Below, in pieces: positions 45,424 to 56,405 of a stretch of DNA of 64,000 nt. The stretch is from assembly GCF_018780565.1 (NCBI RefSeq), contig NZ_JADMJN010000005.1, positions 186,001 through 250,000 on the forward strand. The letters run 5' to 3'. Made by a program: the position numbers and the translations under genes. The notes beneath the pieces were generated by a model, which had not been told where the DNA came from, searched no databases, and saw only the letters and a program-made list of their open reading frames with translations. Position 1 is the first letter of the stretch. Each line of letters begins with the position of its first letter. Source of the DNA: Rhodoferax sp. Lineage in GTDB: Bacteria > Pseudomonadota > Gammaproteobacteria > Burkholderiales > Burkholderiaceae_C.

Positions 45424-46422
45424 ATGCCGAGCCCGAAACCTGTTACTCCTGACCGCTGGAAACTGTCCGTTGCCCCGATGATGGACTGGACTGACCGCCA
45501 CTGCCGCTACCTTCACCGCTTGTTGTCACGGCATGCTTTGTTGTACACGGAAATGGTCACGACCGGTGCTCTCCTGCATGGCGATGTGCCGCGCCATTTG
45601 CGTTACAACGCTGAAGAGCATCCCCTGGCTCTGCAATTGGGCGGTAGCGAGCCGGCTGATCTGGCCCATTGCGCCAGGTTGGGCGAGCAATGGGGCTATG
45701 ACGAGATCAACCTCAACTGCGGATGCCCCAGTGAACGGGTGCAGCGCGGCGCGTTTGGCGCCTGCCTTATGGCCGAGCCTCAACTGGTGGCAGATTGTGT
45801 GAAGGCCATGGTGGATGCTGTGTCAATTCCCGTCACCGTGAAGCATCGCATTGGCATTGACAAGGCCGAGAGCTACGACTTCGTACGCGATTTTGTCGGC
45901 ACCGTGGCCGAGGCGGGTTGTACAACCTTCATTGTGCATGCCCGCAACGCCTGGCTCAAAGGCTTGAGTCCGAAAGAAAACCGCGAGGTGCCGCCACTGC
46001 GGTACGCGCTGGTGCACCAGCTCAAAGTTGATTTTCCGCATCTCACCATCGCCGTCAATGGTGGCATCACGAGTACCGCGCAGGTACAGGAGCAACTGCA
46101 GCATGTCGATGGCGTCATGCTCGGCCGGGAGGCCTACCACAACCCCTGGTGGCTCAGCGAGTGGGACGCCGCCTTCTATGGGGCTGCGCCCACCGGCCTT
46201 ACCCGCGAGCTGGTTGAGGCGCAAATGGTGAACTATATGGAGCGCGAGGCTGCCGAGCACGGCACGCCCTGGTATGCCATAGCGCGTCACATGCTGGGCT
46301 TGCGCCATGGTGTGGCGGGTGCACGCCGCTGGCGTCAGGTATGGAGTGATCACAGGCTCAAGGGGCAAGCTGCGCGTGATGTCATGGCGCAAGCCCAGGG
46401 AGCGGCGCTTGTTTCGGCCTGA
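45424..46422 (+). CDS. dusA: tRNA-dihydrouridine(20/20a) synthase DusA
   Basis: FMN-dependent reductase of uridine in the tRNA D-loop. The 332-residue TIM-barrel protein has SVAPMMDWTDRHCR, the catalytic-Cys motif NLNCGCPSERVQRGAFGACL, VKHRIGID and the DusA-specific HARNAWLKGLSPKENREVPP. The start is the ATG at 45424. Its 3' end overlaps the next frame by 44 bases if the DMT permease starts at 46379. Confidence 0.95.
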   Translation: MPSPKPVTPDRWKLSVAPMMDWTDRHCRYLHRLLSRHALLYTEMVTTGALLHGDVPRHLRYNAEEHPLALQLGGSEPADLAHCARLGEQWGYDEINLNCGCPSERVQRGAFGACLMAEPQLVADCVKAMVDAVSIPVTVKHRIGIDKAESYDFVRDFVGTVAEAGCTTFIVHARNAWLKGLSPKENREVPPLRYALVHQLKVDFPHLTIAVNGGITSTAQVQEQLQHVDGVMLGREAYHNPWWLSEWDAAFYGAAPTGLTRELVEAQMVNYMEREAAEHGTPWYAIARHMLGLRHGVAGARRWRQVWSDHRLKGQAARDVMAQAQGAALVSA

Positions 46423-47314
46423 ATCGCGTCACCGGCTGGCTTTGGCGCTGATCTGGGTGACCCCGGCGCTTTGGGCTGTCAACTACATCATCGCTCGCAG
46501 TGCGCCCGGCGTGGTGGAGCCCTATGCGCTGGCGCTCGGTCGTTGGGCCACAGCCGGTGTCCTGTTGACCCTGTTTGCACGATCAGAGTTGTGGCGCGAG
46601 CGCCATGCCATCTTGTCCGTGTGGTACCAATATGTGACGCTTGGATTTTTAGGCATGCTGGTGTGTGGCGCATGGGTTTACCTGGGCGCAAAAACCACGG
46701 TAGCCATGAACATTGCGCTGATTTACTCGGCCTCACCCGTGCTGATTGCCCTGGGGGCGGTATTTTGGCTGGGCGAACGCTTCAGGGCACGCCAGGTGCT
46801 CGGTGTTGTGGTGGCCTTGGCTGGAGTGGTGCATGTGGTCGTGAAGGGTCAATGGATGGCGCTGACTCAGGTGCAATGGGTGGCGGGGGATGGCTGGATC
46901 GTGTTGGCCATGGTTTCGTGGGCGCTGTATGCGCTGTTACAGAAGATGTGGCCCAGTTCACTCAGCGCTACGGCGCGGCTGGCTGCGATTTGCATGGGTG
47001 GCGTTGCGGTGCTGCTGCCTTGCGCTGTCTGGGAGCTGACCCTGCCCACGACACCTGCCTGGACCTGGAAAGCGACCTGGCTGGTGTTGACCGCGGCACT
47101 TGTGCCCGGCCTTGTTGCCTACTGGATTTATGGCTGGTCGCAAAAGATCCTGGGGGCCAGTCGGGTGGCGGTCACGCTGTACCTGGGGCCTTTGTATGCT
47201 GCGGTTGCCGCTTGGGGTGTGCTCAATGAACCTTTGGGCTGGCACCATCTGGTAGGGGCCGGTCTGATCCTGCCGGGCGTTTTCCTGGTAACCCGTACCG
47301 AGACTGCGCCTTAA
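46379..47314 (+). CDS. DMT superfamily (EamA) permease
   Basis: A 311-residue protein with about ten membrane helices in two EamA repeats (first about 30-160, second about 175-305); GAWVYLGAKTTVAMNIALIYSASPVLIALGAVFWLGE is the typical central pattern (shown here split by helices). The ATG at 46379 overlaps the dusA end by 44 bases; a longer frame upstream is open. The substrate is unknown and the family includes amino-acid and metabolite exporters. No regulatory feature is visible. Confidence 0.85.
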   Translation: MSWRKPRERRLFRPESRHRLALALIWVTPALWAVNYIIARSAPGVVEPYALALGRWATAGVLLTLFARSELWRERHAILSVWYQYVTLGFLGMLVCGAWVYLGAKTTVAMNIALIYSASPVLIALGAVFWLGERFRARQVLGVVVALAGVVHVVVKGQWMALTQVQWVAGDGWIVLAMVSWALYALLQKMWPSSLSATARLAAICMGGVAVLLPCAVWELTLPTTPAWTWKATWLVLTAALVPGLVAYWIYGWSQKILGASRVAVTLYLGPLYAAVAAWGVLNEPLGWHHLVGAGLILPGVFLVTRTETAP

Positions 47315-47340
47315 CCCCCCTGGGCTGGCGCTTGTTAAAG

Positions 47341-47384
47341 GTCAGGCAAGGTATCATGTCAGGATGTTTCGGTGCTTGCCTGAC
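47341..47384. other. 10-bp perfect inverted repeat ahead of smc
   Basis: GTCAGGCAAG (47341-47350) and CTTGCCTGAC (47375-47384) flank a 24-base interior that itself repeats GTCAGG. It lies in the 128-base gap between the DMT permease gene and smc. It has no T run, so it does not look like an intrinsic terminator; a leader hairpin or protein-binding site is possible. Confidence 0.45.
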
Positions 47385-47412
47385 AAGCCCAAAACCCGGG
47401 AAATACCAGTCA

Positions 47413-47433
47413 AATCAATAGCTTAAGTAGCTT
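47413..47433. repeat. Short inverted-repeat motif just upstream of smc
   Basis: AATCAATAGCTTAAGTAGCTT ends 10 bases before the smc start codon and resembles the ATAGC/GCTA motifs found inside other genes. It occupies the place where a ribosome site would be expected. Confidence 0.4.
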
Positions 47434-47442
47434 CACCGATCC

Positions 47443-50400
47443 GTGCGTCTCAATTCAATCAAGTTATCGGGGTTCAAGTCCTTCGCCGAGCCAACCAATT
47501 TCATGCTGCCAGGGCAACTGGTGGGTGTGGTCGGGCCCAATGGTTGCGGCAAATCCAACATCATGGATGCGGTGCGCTGGGTGCTGGGTGAGTCCAAGGC
47601 TTCAGAACTGCGTGGCGAGTCCATGCAGGACGTCATTTTCAATGGCACCACCACGCGCAAGCCGGCCAGCCGTGCCAGTGTCGAACTGGTGTTTGACAAT
47701 GCGGACCACCGTGCCGGAGGGCAGTGGGCGCAGTTCGGCGAAATTGCCGTCAAGCGCGTGTTGACGCGCGATGGCACCAGCAGCTACTACATCAACAACC
47801 AGCCCGTGCGTCGCCGTGATGTGCAGGACGTCTTTTTGGGCACCGGCCTGGGGCCGCGCGCCTACGCCATCATTGGTCAGGGCACCATCAGCCGCATCAT
47901 TGAATCCAAGCCTGAAGAACTGCGCCTCTTTTTGGAAGAGGCGGCGGGCGTCTCCAAGTACAAGGAGCGCCGGCGTGAAACAGAAAACCGCCTGAGCGAC
48001 ACCCGCGAAAACCTGACCCGCGTGGAAGACATTCTGCGCGAGCTCAATGCCAACCTGGAAAAGCTGGAGAAGCAGGCCGAGGTGGCGCAGAAGTACAACA
48101 CCTTGTCGGCGGATGCCACGCTCAAACAGCATCAACTGTGGTTTCTCAAGCGCACGGAGTCCGAGGCGGATCAGGCCAAGGTCAATGCGGATGCGCAGGG
48201 CGCGGTCAATGCGCTGGAGAGCCGGGTGGCTGATTTGCGCCATATCGAATCCGAACTGGAAACCGTGCGCCAGGCCCATTACGCGGCCGGGGATCAGGTC
48301 AATCAGGCGCAGGGCTTGCTGTACGAAGCCAGCACCGAGGTGGGTCGCCTGGAAGCCGAAATCCGTTTTGTGGTGGAAGGTCGTCAGCGCGTCGAGCAGC
48401 GCCTGATCACGCTCAAGGAGCAAACCGCCCAGTGGGCCACCCGCCGCGATGACGCCCAGGCCGAGATTGAAAATCTGCTTGAGCTGGCCATGCTCGGTGA
48501 AGAGAAAACCGAATTGCTGGCCGCTCAGGTGGAGGACCAAGCCCAGCAACTGCCGGATCTGGAAGAAGCCTTGCGATTGGCCCAGAAAGCGGCTAACGAG
48601 CAACGCAGCAGCGTGGCGCAGGTACAGCAGCAGATTCAGGTGCTGGCGGCCGACCAGCGCAGCATTGAAGAGCAGTCACGCCAGCTCACCAGTCGTCGCG
48701 AGCGTCTGAGTGCCGACCGCAATGCACTGGCCGCACCGGATGAGGCCCGGCTGGTCAATCTGCAAAGTCAGTTGGCGCAGGCCCAGGAAACCGCCAGTGT
48801 GGCCGAGGGTCGCCTGCATGAACTGCAGGAGAGCGTGCCACAGCTTGACGAAAGCCGTCGTGCCCAGCAGCAGGCCGTGAACACCGAATCTGCCCGGCAG
48901 GCCGATTTGTCGGCCCGCATGGAGGCCTTGAAGGCTTTGCAGGAGAAAGTCAAGACCGATGGCAAGTTGCAACCCTGGCTGGCCAAGCATGGGCTGGAGA
49001 GCTTGCAGGGCTTGTGGAGCCGCATCCACATTGAACAGGGTTGGGAAAACGCACTGGAAGGCGCCTTGCGCGAACGTCTGGGTGCACTGGAAGTGTCGCG
49101 TCTGGACATGGTGCGCTCTTTCGGCGCTGATGCCCCGCCCGCCAAGTTGGCGTTTTACAGCCCACCACTGGCGGCCTTGCCGGAAAAGGCATCTGCACTG
49201 CCGCGCCTGTCTGATTTGTTGCGCGTCAACGATGCGGGGCAAAACGCGGTCCTGACCGATTGGCTGCATGGTTGCTTCACGGCCGCCAGTTTTGAAGACG
49301 CACTGGCCCATCGCGACAAGCTGCAGCCCGGTGAAATGATTTTCGTGAAGTCGGGCCATGCCGTGGGTCCGTACAGCGTGAATTTTTACGCGCAGGATTC
49401 CGAACAGGCTGGTTTGTTGGCTCGGGCCCAGGAAATTGAAAACCTGGAAAAGCAGTTACGGGCACAAGCCCTGATCAGCGACGAAAGCCGTTCTGCGCTG
49501 GTGCGGGCCGAGGCGGCCTACGCCGATGCCTCCCAGCGTCTGGTTGCGGTGCGTCGCGAGGCTGCAGAGAGCCAAAGCCGCGCCCATGAGCTGCAGGTTG
49601 AAACCTTGCGACTGAGTCAGCTGGCTGAGCAAACCCGTGCCCGCAGCGAGCAAATTGCAGGCGATCTGGCCGAGGTGGATGCGCAGTTGGGCGATTTGCA
49701 GGAGCGCCGGGTTACTGCCGAGGGCCGGTTTGAAGAGCTGGACATGCAGCTTGCCGACACCCAGGAACGCCACGCCCAGCTGGATGAGCGGGTGATCAAT
49801 GCCGAGCGCAAACTCGGTGAGTGCCGAGAGCAGCAGCGCAGCCTGGAACGTCAGTCGCAAGAGGCCGTGTTTTCCATGCGCAGCCTCGATGCACGCAAGG
49901 CCGAGTTGTCACGCGCTATCGAAACTGCAGCGCAACAGGCCGATTCCATAAAGGCTGAAGAGCAGCGAGCCATTGAAGAGCTGGCGCGATTGACCGACGC
50001 TGCAGCCCAAGGGGGACTGCAAAATGCTTTGGCCGTCAAACTTGATCGCGAGCAGGCTCTGGGTGCGCGGCGCAGTGAATACGATGACCTGACCGCCAAA
50101 TTGCGCGCCAGCGACGAGCGCCGCCTGCAGCTGGAGCGCGAGCTGGACCCCTTGCGTCAGCGCATCACTGAATTTCAGCTCAAGGAACAGGCCGCGCGTC
50201 TGGGCTTTGAGCAATACACCCAATTGCTCACCGAAGCGCAGGCGGATCTGCAGGCCGTTGCCAAGTCGATCGCAGATGGCAATGTCCGTCTGAGTGGCAT
50301 GCAAAGCGAAATCGATCGCCTCAACCGCGAAATAGCGGCATTGGGGGCCGTGAACCTGGCGGCGCTGGACGAGCTGGCCACGGCCCGCGAGCGCAAGCAA

Positions 50401-50958
50401 TTTCTGGATTCCCAGAACGCGGATTTGGTCGAGGCCATGACCACGCTTGAAGACGCCATCAAGAAGATTGACGGTGAGACCCGCGAGTTGCTTGCAGGCA
50501 CCTTCAACACCGTGAACGAGCACTTCGGCAAGATGTTCCCCGAACTGTTTGGCGGGGGCAATGCCCGGCTGGTCATCACAGGGGAGGAAATTCTGGACTC
50601 CGGCGTGCAGGTGATTGCCCAGCCGCCAGGCAAGAAGAACCAGACCATTCATTTGCTGTCGGGCGGAGAAAAAGCGCTGACCGCGATTGCCCTGGTGTTT
50701 GCCATTTTTCAACTCAACCCCGCACCCTTTTGCTTGCTGGACGAGGTGGATGCGCCGCTGGACGACGCCAACACCGAACGTTACGCCAAGCTGGTGTCCA
50801 GCATGAGCAAGGAAACGCAGTTCCTGTTCATCAGTCACAACAAGATTGCCATGGAAATGGCCAAGCAGTTGATTGGCGTGACGATGCAGGAACAGGGTGT
50901 TTCCCGCATCGTCGCGGTGGACATGGATGCGGCGGTCTCGATGGTGGAAGCGACCTGA
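47443..50958 (+). CDS. smc: Chromosome segregation ATPase SMC
   Basis: A 1171-residue condensin subunit that compacts and segregates the chromosome with ScpAB. It has the N-terminal ATPase half with Walker A GPNGCGKSNIMDAVRWVLGE, a first coiled coil (about 165-500), a hinge (about 510-660), a second coiled coil (about 665-990), and the C-terminal half with signature LLSGGEKALTAIAL and Walker B PFCLLDEVDAPLDDAN. The start is GTG at 47443 (the usual MRLNSIKLSGFKSF). Only a weak ribosome site is visible, partly because a repeat-like motif precedes it. It begins the smc-zipA-ligA run. Confidence 0.96.
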   Translation: MRLNSIKLSGFKSFAEPTNFMLPGQLVGVVGPNGCGKSNIMDAVRWVLGESKASELRGESMQDVIFNGTTTRKPASRASVELVFDNADHRAGGQWAQFGEIAVKRVLTRDGTSSYYINNQPVRRRDVQDVFLGTGLGPRAYAIIGQGTISRIIESKPEELRLFLEEAAGVSKYKERRRETENRLSDTRENLTRVEDILRELNANLEKLEKQAEVAQKYNTLSADATLKQHQLWFLKRTESEADQAKVNADAQGAVNALESRVADLRHIESELETVRQAHYAAGDQVNQAQGLLYEASTEVGRLEAEIRFVVEGRQRVEQRLITLKEQTAQWATRRDDAQAEIENLLELAMLGEEKTELLAAQVEDQAQQLPDLEEALRLAQKAANEQRSSVAQVQQQIQVLAADQRSIEEQSRQLTSRRERLSADRNALAAPDEARLVNLQSQLAQAQETASVAEGRLHELQESVPQLDESRRAQQQAVNTESARQADLSARMEALKALQEKVKTDGKLQPWLAKHGLESLQGLWSRIHIEQGWENALEGALRERLGALEVSRLDMVRSFGADAPPAKLAFYSPPLAALPEKASALPRLSDLLRVNDAGQNAVLTDWLHGCFTAASFEDALAHRDKLQPGEMIFVKSGHAVGPYSVNFYAQDSEQAGLLARAQEIENLEKQLRAQALISDESRSALVRAEAAYADASQRLVAVRREAAESQSRAHELQVETLRLSQLAEQTRARSEQIAGDLAEVDAQLGDLQERRVTAEGRFEELDMQLADTQERHAQLDERVINAERKLGECREQQRSLERQSQEAVFSMRSLDARKAELSRAIETAAQQADSIKAEEQRAIEELARLTDAAAQGGLQNALAVKLDREQALGARRSEYDDLTAKLRASDERRLQLERELDPLRQRITEFQLKEQAARLGFEQYTQLLTEAQADLQAVAKSIADGNVRLSGMQSEIDRLNREIAALGAVNLAALDELATARERKQFLDSQNADLVEAMTTLEDAIKKIDGETRELLAGTFNTVNEHFGKMFPELFGGGNARLVITGEEILDSGVQVIAQPPGKKNQTIHLLSGGEKALTAIALVFAIFQLNPAPFCLLDEVDAPLDDANTERYAKLVSSMSKETQFLFISHNKIAMEMAKQLIGVTMQEQGVSRIVAVDMDAAVSMVEAT

Positions 50959-50963
50959 ATCCC

Positions 50964-54091
<3,128 letters not shown>

Positions 54092-54097
54092 TCGGCG

Positions 54098-54553
54098 TCA
54101 GTCGTTCGGATTGCAGGAAGGCCGCTCAGCGACATAGCGCTCGGGACGGCGCCATAGCCAAAGTAGCACACAGGCCATGCATGCGATCGCCAGCCATGCA
54201 ACCCAAGGCTTGGGTGCTGTCAATAGCAACAAGACCGCACTGGCGCTCATCACCAGTGTCGCAGCCCATTTGGCATGGCGGCGTACCACACCGCCGCGAC
54301 GCCAGTCTTTCAGCATGGGGCCAAAGGCCGTGTGGTTTTCAAGCCAGGTCAACAAACGTGGCGAGCTGCGCGCAGCGGCCCAGGCTGAGAGCAGGATGAA
54401 GGGTGTGGTGGGTAGCACGGGCAGAAAGATCCCGATAAAGCCCAGCAGCAGACACACCAGCGCCAGGCCTCTGAGAAGCCATTGCACGATCAGGGAATGT
54501 GCCGGTGCAACGGGGCCGCCTACCTGAGGCTGCGGGTGATGAGATGAGGACAT
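54098..54553 (-). CDS. DUF454 family inner-membrane protein (YbaN-like)
   Basis: A 151-residue protein with about three to four membrane helices, the family core GFIGIFLPVLPTTPFIL followed by LLSAWAAARSSPRLLTWLEN and GPMLKDWRRGGVV. Function is unknown. The ATG at 54553 is chosen; a longer frame to 54820 lies antisense to def. It converges on ligA (6 bases between stops) and diverges from def with 64 bases between. Confidence 0.85.
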   Translation of the reverse strand: MSSSHHPQPQVGGPVAPAHSLIVQWLLRGLALVCLLLGFIGIFLPVLPTTPFILLSAWAAARSSPRLLTWLENHTAFGPMLKDWRRGGVVRRHAKWAATLVMSASAVLLLLTAPKPWVAWLAIACMACVLLWLWRRPERYVAERPSCNPND

Positions 54554-54617
54554 GCTCCGATTGTGCCGCGAAGACCTGTTCACGGTATGCTTGCAGGCTT
54601 GACTCCAGATAACCCCC

Positions 54618-55178
54618 ATGACCGTACGCAACATCCTCAAAATGGGCGATCCGCGCTTGCTGCGCATAGCCCAGCCAGTGCCCCGGTTCGACACAGATGA
54701 ATTACATCTTTTGATCACCGACATGCTCGACACCATGCTTGCCGCCAACGGAGCCGGGCTTGCCGCGCCGCAGATTGGGGTGGACCTGCAAGTGGTGATT
54801 TTTGGCAGCAATGAGCGCAATCCACGCTACCCGGATGCGCCGATTGTTCCAAAGACGGTACTTGTCAATCCCGTGATCACGCCATTGGGGCAATCTGAAG
54901 GCGAGGTGGCTGTGCTGGAAGAAGAGGACTGGGAGGGGTGCCTTTCGGTGCCGGGCTTGCGTGCTGTGGTGCCGCGGTTTGCGCGTATTCGCTACACCGG
55001 CTTCGACCAGTACGGCGACCCGATCGACCGCACGGTGGAAGGTTTTCACGCCCGCGTGGTGCAGCATGAATGCGACCACCTGATCGGCAAGCTTTATCCG
55101 ATGCGGGTGCGTGACTTCACCCGCTTTGGTTTCACCGATGTGCTGTTTCCGGGGCTGGACGCTTCGCAGGACGACTGA
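54618..55178 (+). CDS. def: Peptide deformylase
   Basis: Removes the formyl group from N-formyl-methionine of nascent proteins. The 186-residue metalloenzyme has all three family motifs: [10 protein letters not shown] (45-54), EGCLSVPG with metal-ligand Cys108 and QHECDH with His150, Glu151 and His154. An extended insertion (about 90-105, rich in acidic residues) and a longer C-terminus than E. coli Def suggest the Def2-type seen in Burkholderiales. It ends 2 bases before the cadR-like stop. Confidence 0.95.
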   Translation: MTVRNILKMGDPRLLRIAQPVPRFDTDELHLLITDMLDTMLAANGAGLAAPQIGVDLQVVIFGSNERNPRYPDAPIVPKTVLVNPVITPLGQSEGEVAVLEEEDWEGCLSVPGLRAVVPRFARIRYTGFDQYGDPIDRTVEGFHARVVQHECDHLIGKLYPMRVRDFTRFGFTDVLFPGLDASQDD

Positions 55179-55180
55179 AT

Positions 55181-55666
55181 CTATCTGTCGACCTTGGCAT
55201 GGTTGCGGGTACCACCAGTGTGTGCGCCCTGCACATGGCCTGCTGAGCCTTGCTGGCCCCTTGGGTGCAGGCGGGCCGCTGTGGTGAGTTCAGTCAGTAT
55301 GGCGCAGTGCGCAGTGTCCTGCGTCTGTTGGCACAGTGCCCTCAAGCCCTTGAGCTGCTTCTCCAACTGGCGAAGGCCATGGATGCGGGTTGCCACATGG
55401 TCGATGTGTTCATCCAGCAGTGCGTTCACTTCCGCACAGTTCTCCGCCGGTGCATCTTTGAACTGCAGAAGCACCCGGATTTCATCCAGTGTCATGTCCA
55501 GATTTCGGCAATGGCGTATAAAAGACAGGCGTTCAACATGGCAATCGCTGTAGATGCGGTAGTTGCCCTCGGTCCGGTTGGTTTCCGGCAGGATACCTGC
55601 TCGCTCGTAGTAGCGAATGGTTTCAATGGGAACGCCTGTGGTCGTTGAAAGTACACCGATCTTCAT
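55181..55666 (-). CDS. cadR: MerR-family Cd(II)/Pb(II)-responsive regulator (CadR/PbrR type)
   Basis: A 161-residue MerR regulator: HTH (MKIGVLSTTTGVPIETIRYY) at the N-terminus, dimerisation helix, and metal-binding cysteines Cys77, Cys112 and Cys121 with spacing as in PbrR. The C-terminal tail has four histidines (Pro/Gln/Gly/His-rich), as in CadR with its His-rich tail. The ATG at 55666 is chosen over an in-frame TTG at 55675. It is divergent from a cation efflux gene through a promoter of MerR type. Confidence 0.9.
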   Translation of the reverse strand: MKIGVLSTTTGVPIETIRYYERAGILPETNRTEGNYRIYSDCHVERLSFIRHCRNLDMTLDEIRVLLQFKDAPAENCAEVNALLDEHIDHVATRIHGLRQLEKQLKGLRALCQQTQDTAHCAILTELTTAARLHPRGQQGSAGHVQGAHTGGTRNHAKVDR

Positions 55667-55684
55667 GGGATTCAAGTATAAAGC

Positions 55685-55715
55685 TTGACTCTGTAGTGAC
55701 TACCGGGTTTCCAAT
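55685..55715 (+). promoter_or_regulatory. MerR-type promoter and operator of the cation efflux gene
   Basis: A -35 element TTGACT (55685-55690) and a likely -10 (TCCAAT, 55710-55715) are separated by 19 bases, the overlong spacer of MerR-controlled promoters. Within the spacer an imperfect dyad ACTCTGTAG-TGA-CTACCGGGT matches known cad/pbr operator layouts in seven of nine paired positions. It lies between cadR and the efflux gene. Confidence 0.75.
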
Positions 55716-55739
55716 AGAGGCTCACCAAGGAAAGCCACC

Positions 55740-56390
55740 ATGTCTACTCATTGCTGCGACCACGATACGCCCGATACCCACACCATTTCCGATCTTCCCC
55801 GGTACCGCCGGATTCTCTGGATTGCCCTTGTCGTCAATGCCGCCATGTTCCTGGTGGAATTGGCGGCTGGTTTCAATTCCGGATCCCTGTCACTTTTGGC
55901 GGATGCCATTGATTTCGCGGGCGATTCAATTAACTATGGTGTTTCTATCGCTGTGCTGGCCGCAGGTTTGACGTTGAGATCGCGTGCGGCCATGCTAAAG
56001 GCTGTCAGCATGATGGGATTTGGCCTGTTTGTTCTGAGCAACGCACTGTGGAACATGGTCTTCGGCACTGTTCCCGATGCGCAGACCATGGGGCTGGTGG
56101 GGACGTTGGCATTGATTGCCAACCTGAGCGTGGCCTGGATGCTGTATGCCTTCCGCGAAGGCGATGCCAACATGCGAAGTGTCTGGCTGTGCACCCGCAA
56201 CGACGCCATAGCCAACCTTGCCGTGTTGGCCGCTGCCTTGGGTGTGTTCGGGACCGGCTCGGCGTGGCCCGATCTATTTGTCGCCATCATCATGTCGTCG
56301 CTGGCCTTGCATGGCGGCTGGTCAGTGCTGCGGCAGGCACGTGGTGAGCTGAACGGCGGAGCGATGCATGGGCACTCCCACGCAGATTGA
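55740..56390 (+). CDS. Cation diffusion facilitator, cadmium/zinc efflux
   Basis: A 216-residue membrane protein with six predicted helices and the family's metal-site pattern (DAIDFAGDS in helix 2; NDAIANLAV in helix 5). The N-terminus has a Cys-Cys-x-His cluster (HCCDHD) and the C-terminus GGAMHGHSHAD is His-rich, features of metal-handling ends. It lacks the long cytosolic C-terminal domain of classical CzcD, so it belongs to the short type. Its gene is under the CadR-like promoter; Cd or Pb efflux is expected, Zn or Co are alternatives. Confidence 0.88.
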   Translation: MSTHCCDHDTPDTHTISDLPRYRRILWIALVVNAAMFLVELAAGFNSGSLSLLADAIDFAGDSINYGVSIAVLAAGLTLRSRAAMLKAVSMMGFGLFVLSNALWNMVFGTVPDAQTMGLVGTLALIANLSVAWMLYAFREGDANMRSVWLCTRNDAIANLAVLAAALGVFGTGSAWPDLFVAIIMSSLALHGGWSVLRQARGELNGGAMHGHSHAD

Positions 56391-56405
56391 TTTCTTGGGC
56401 CCTGG

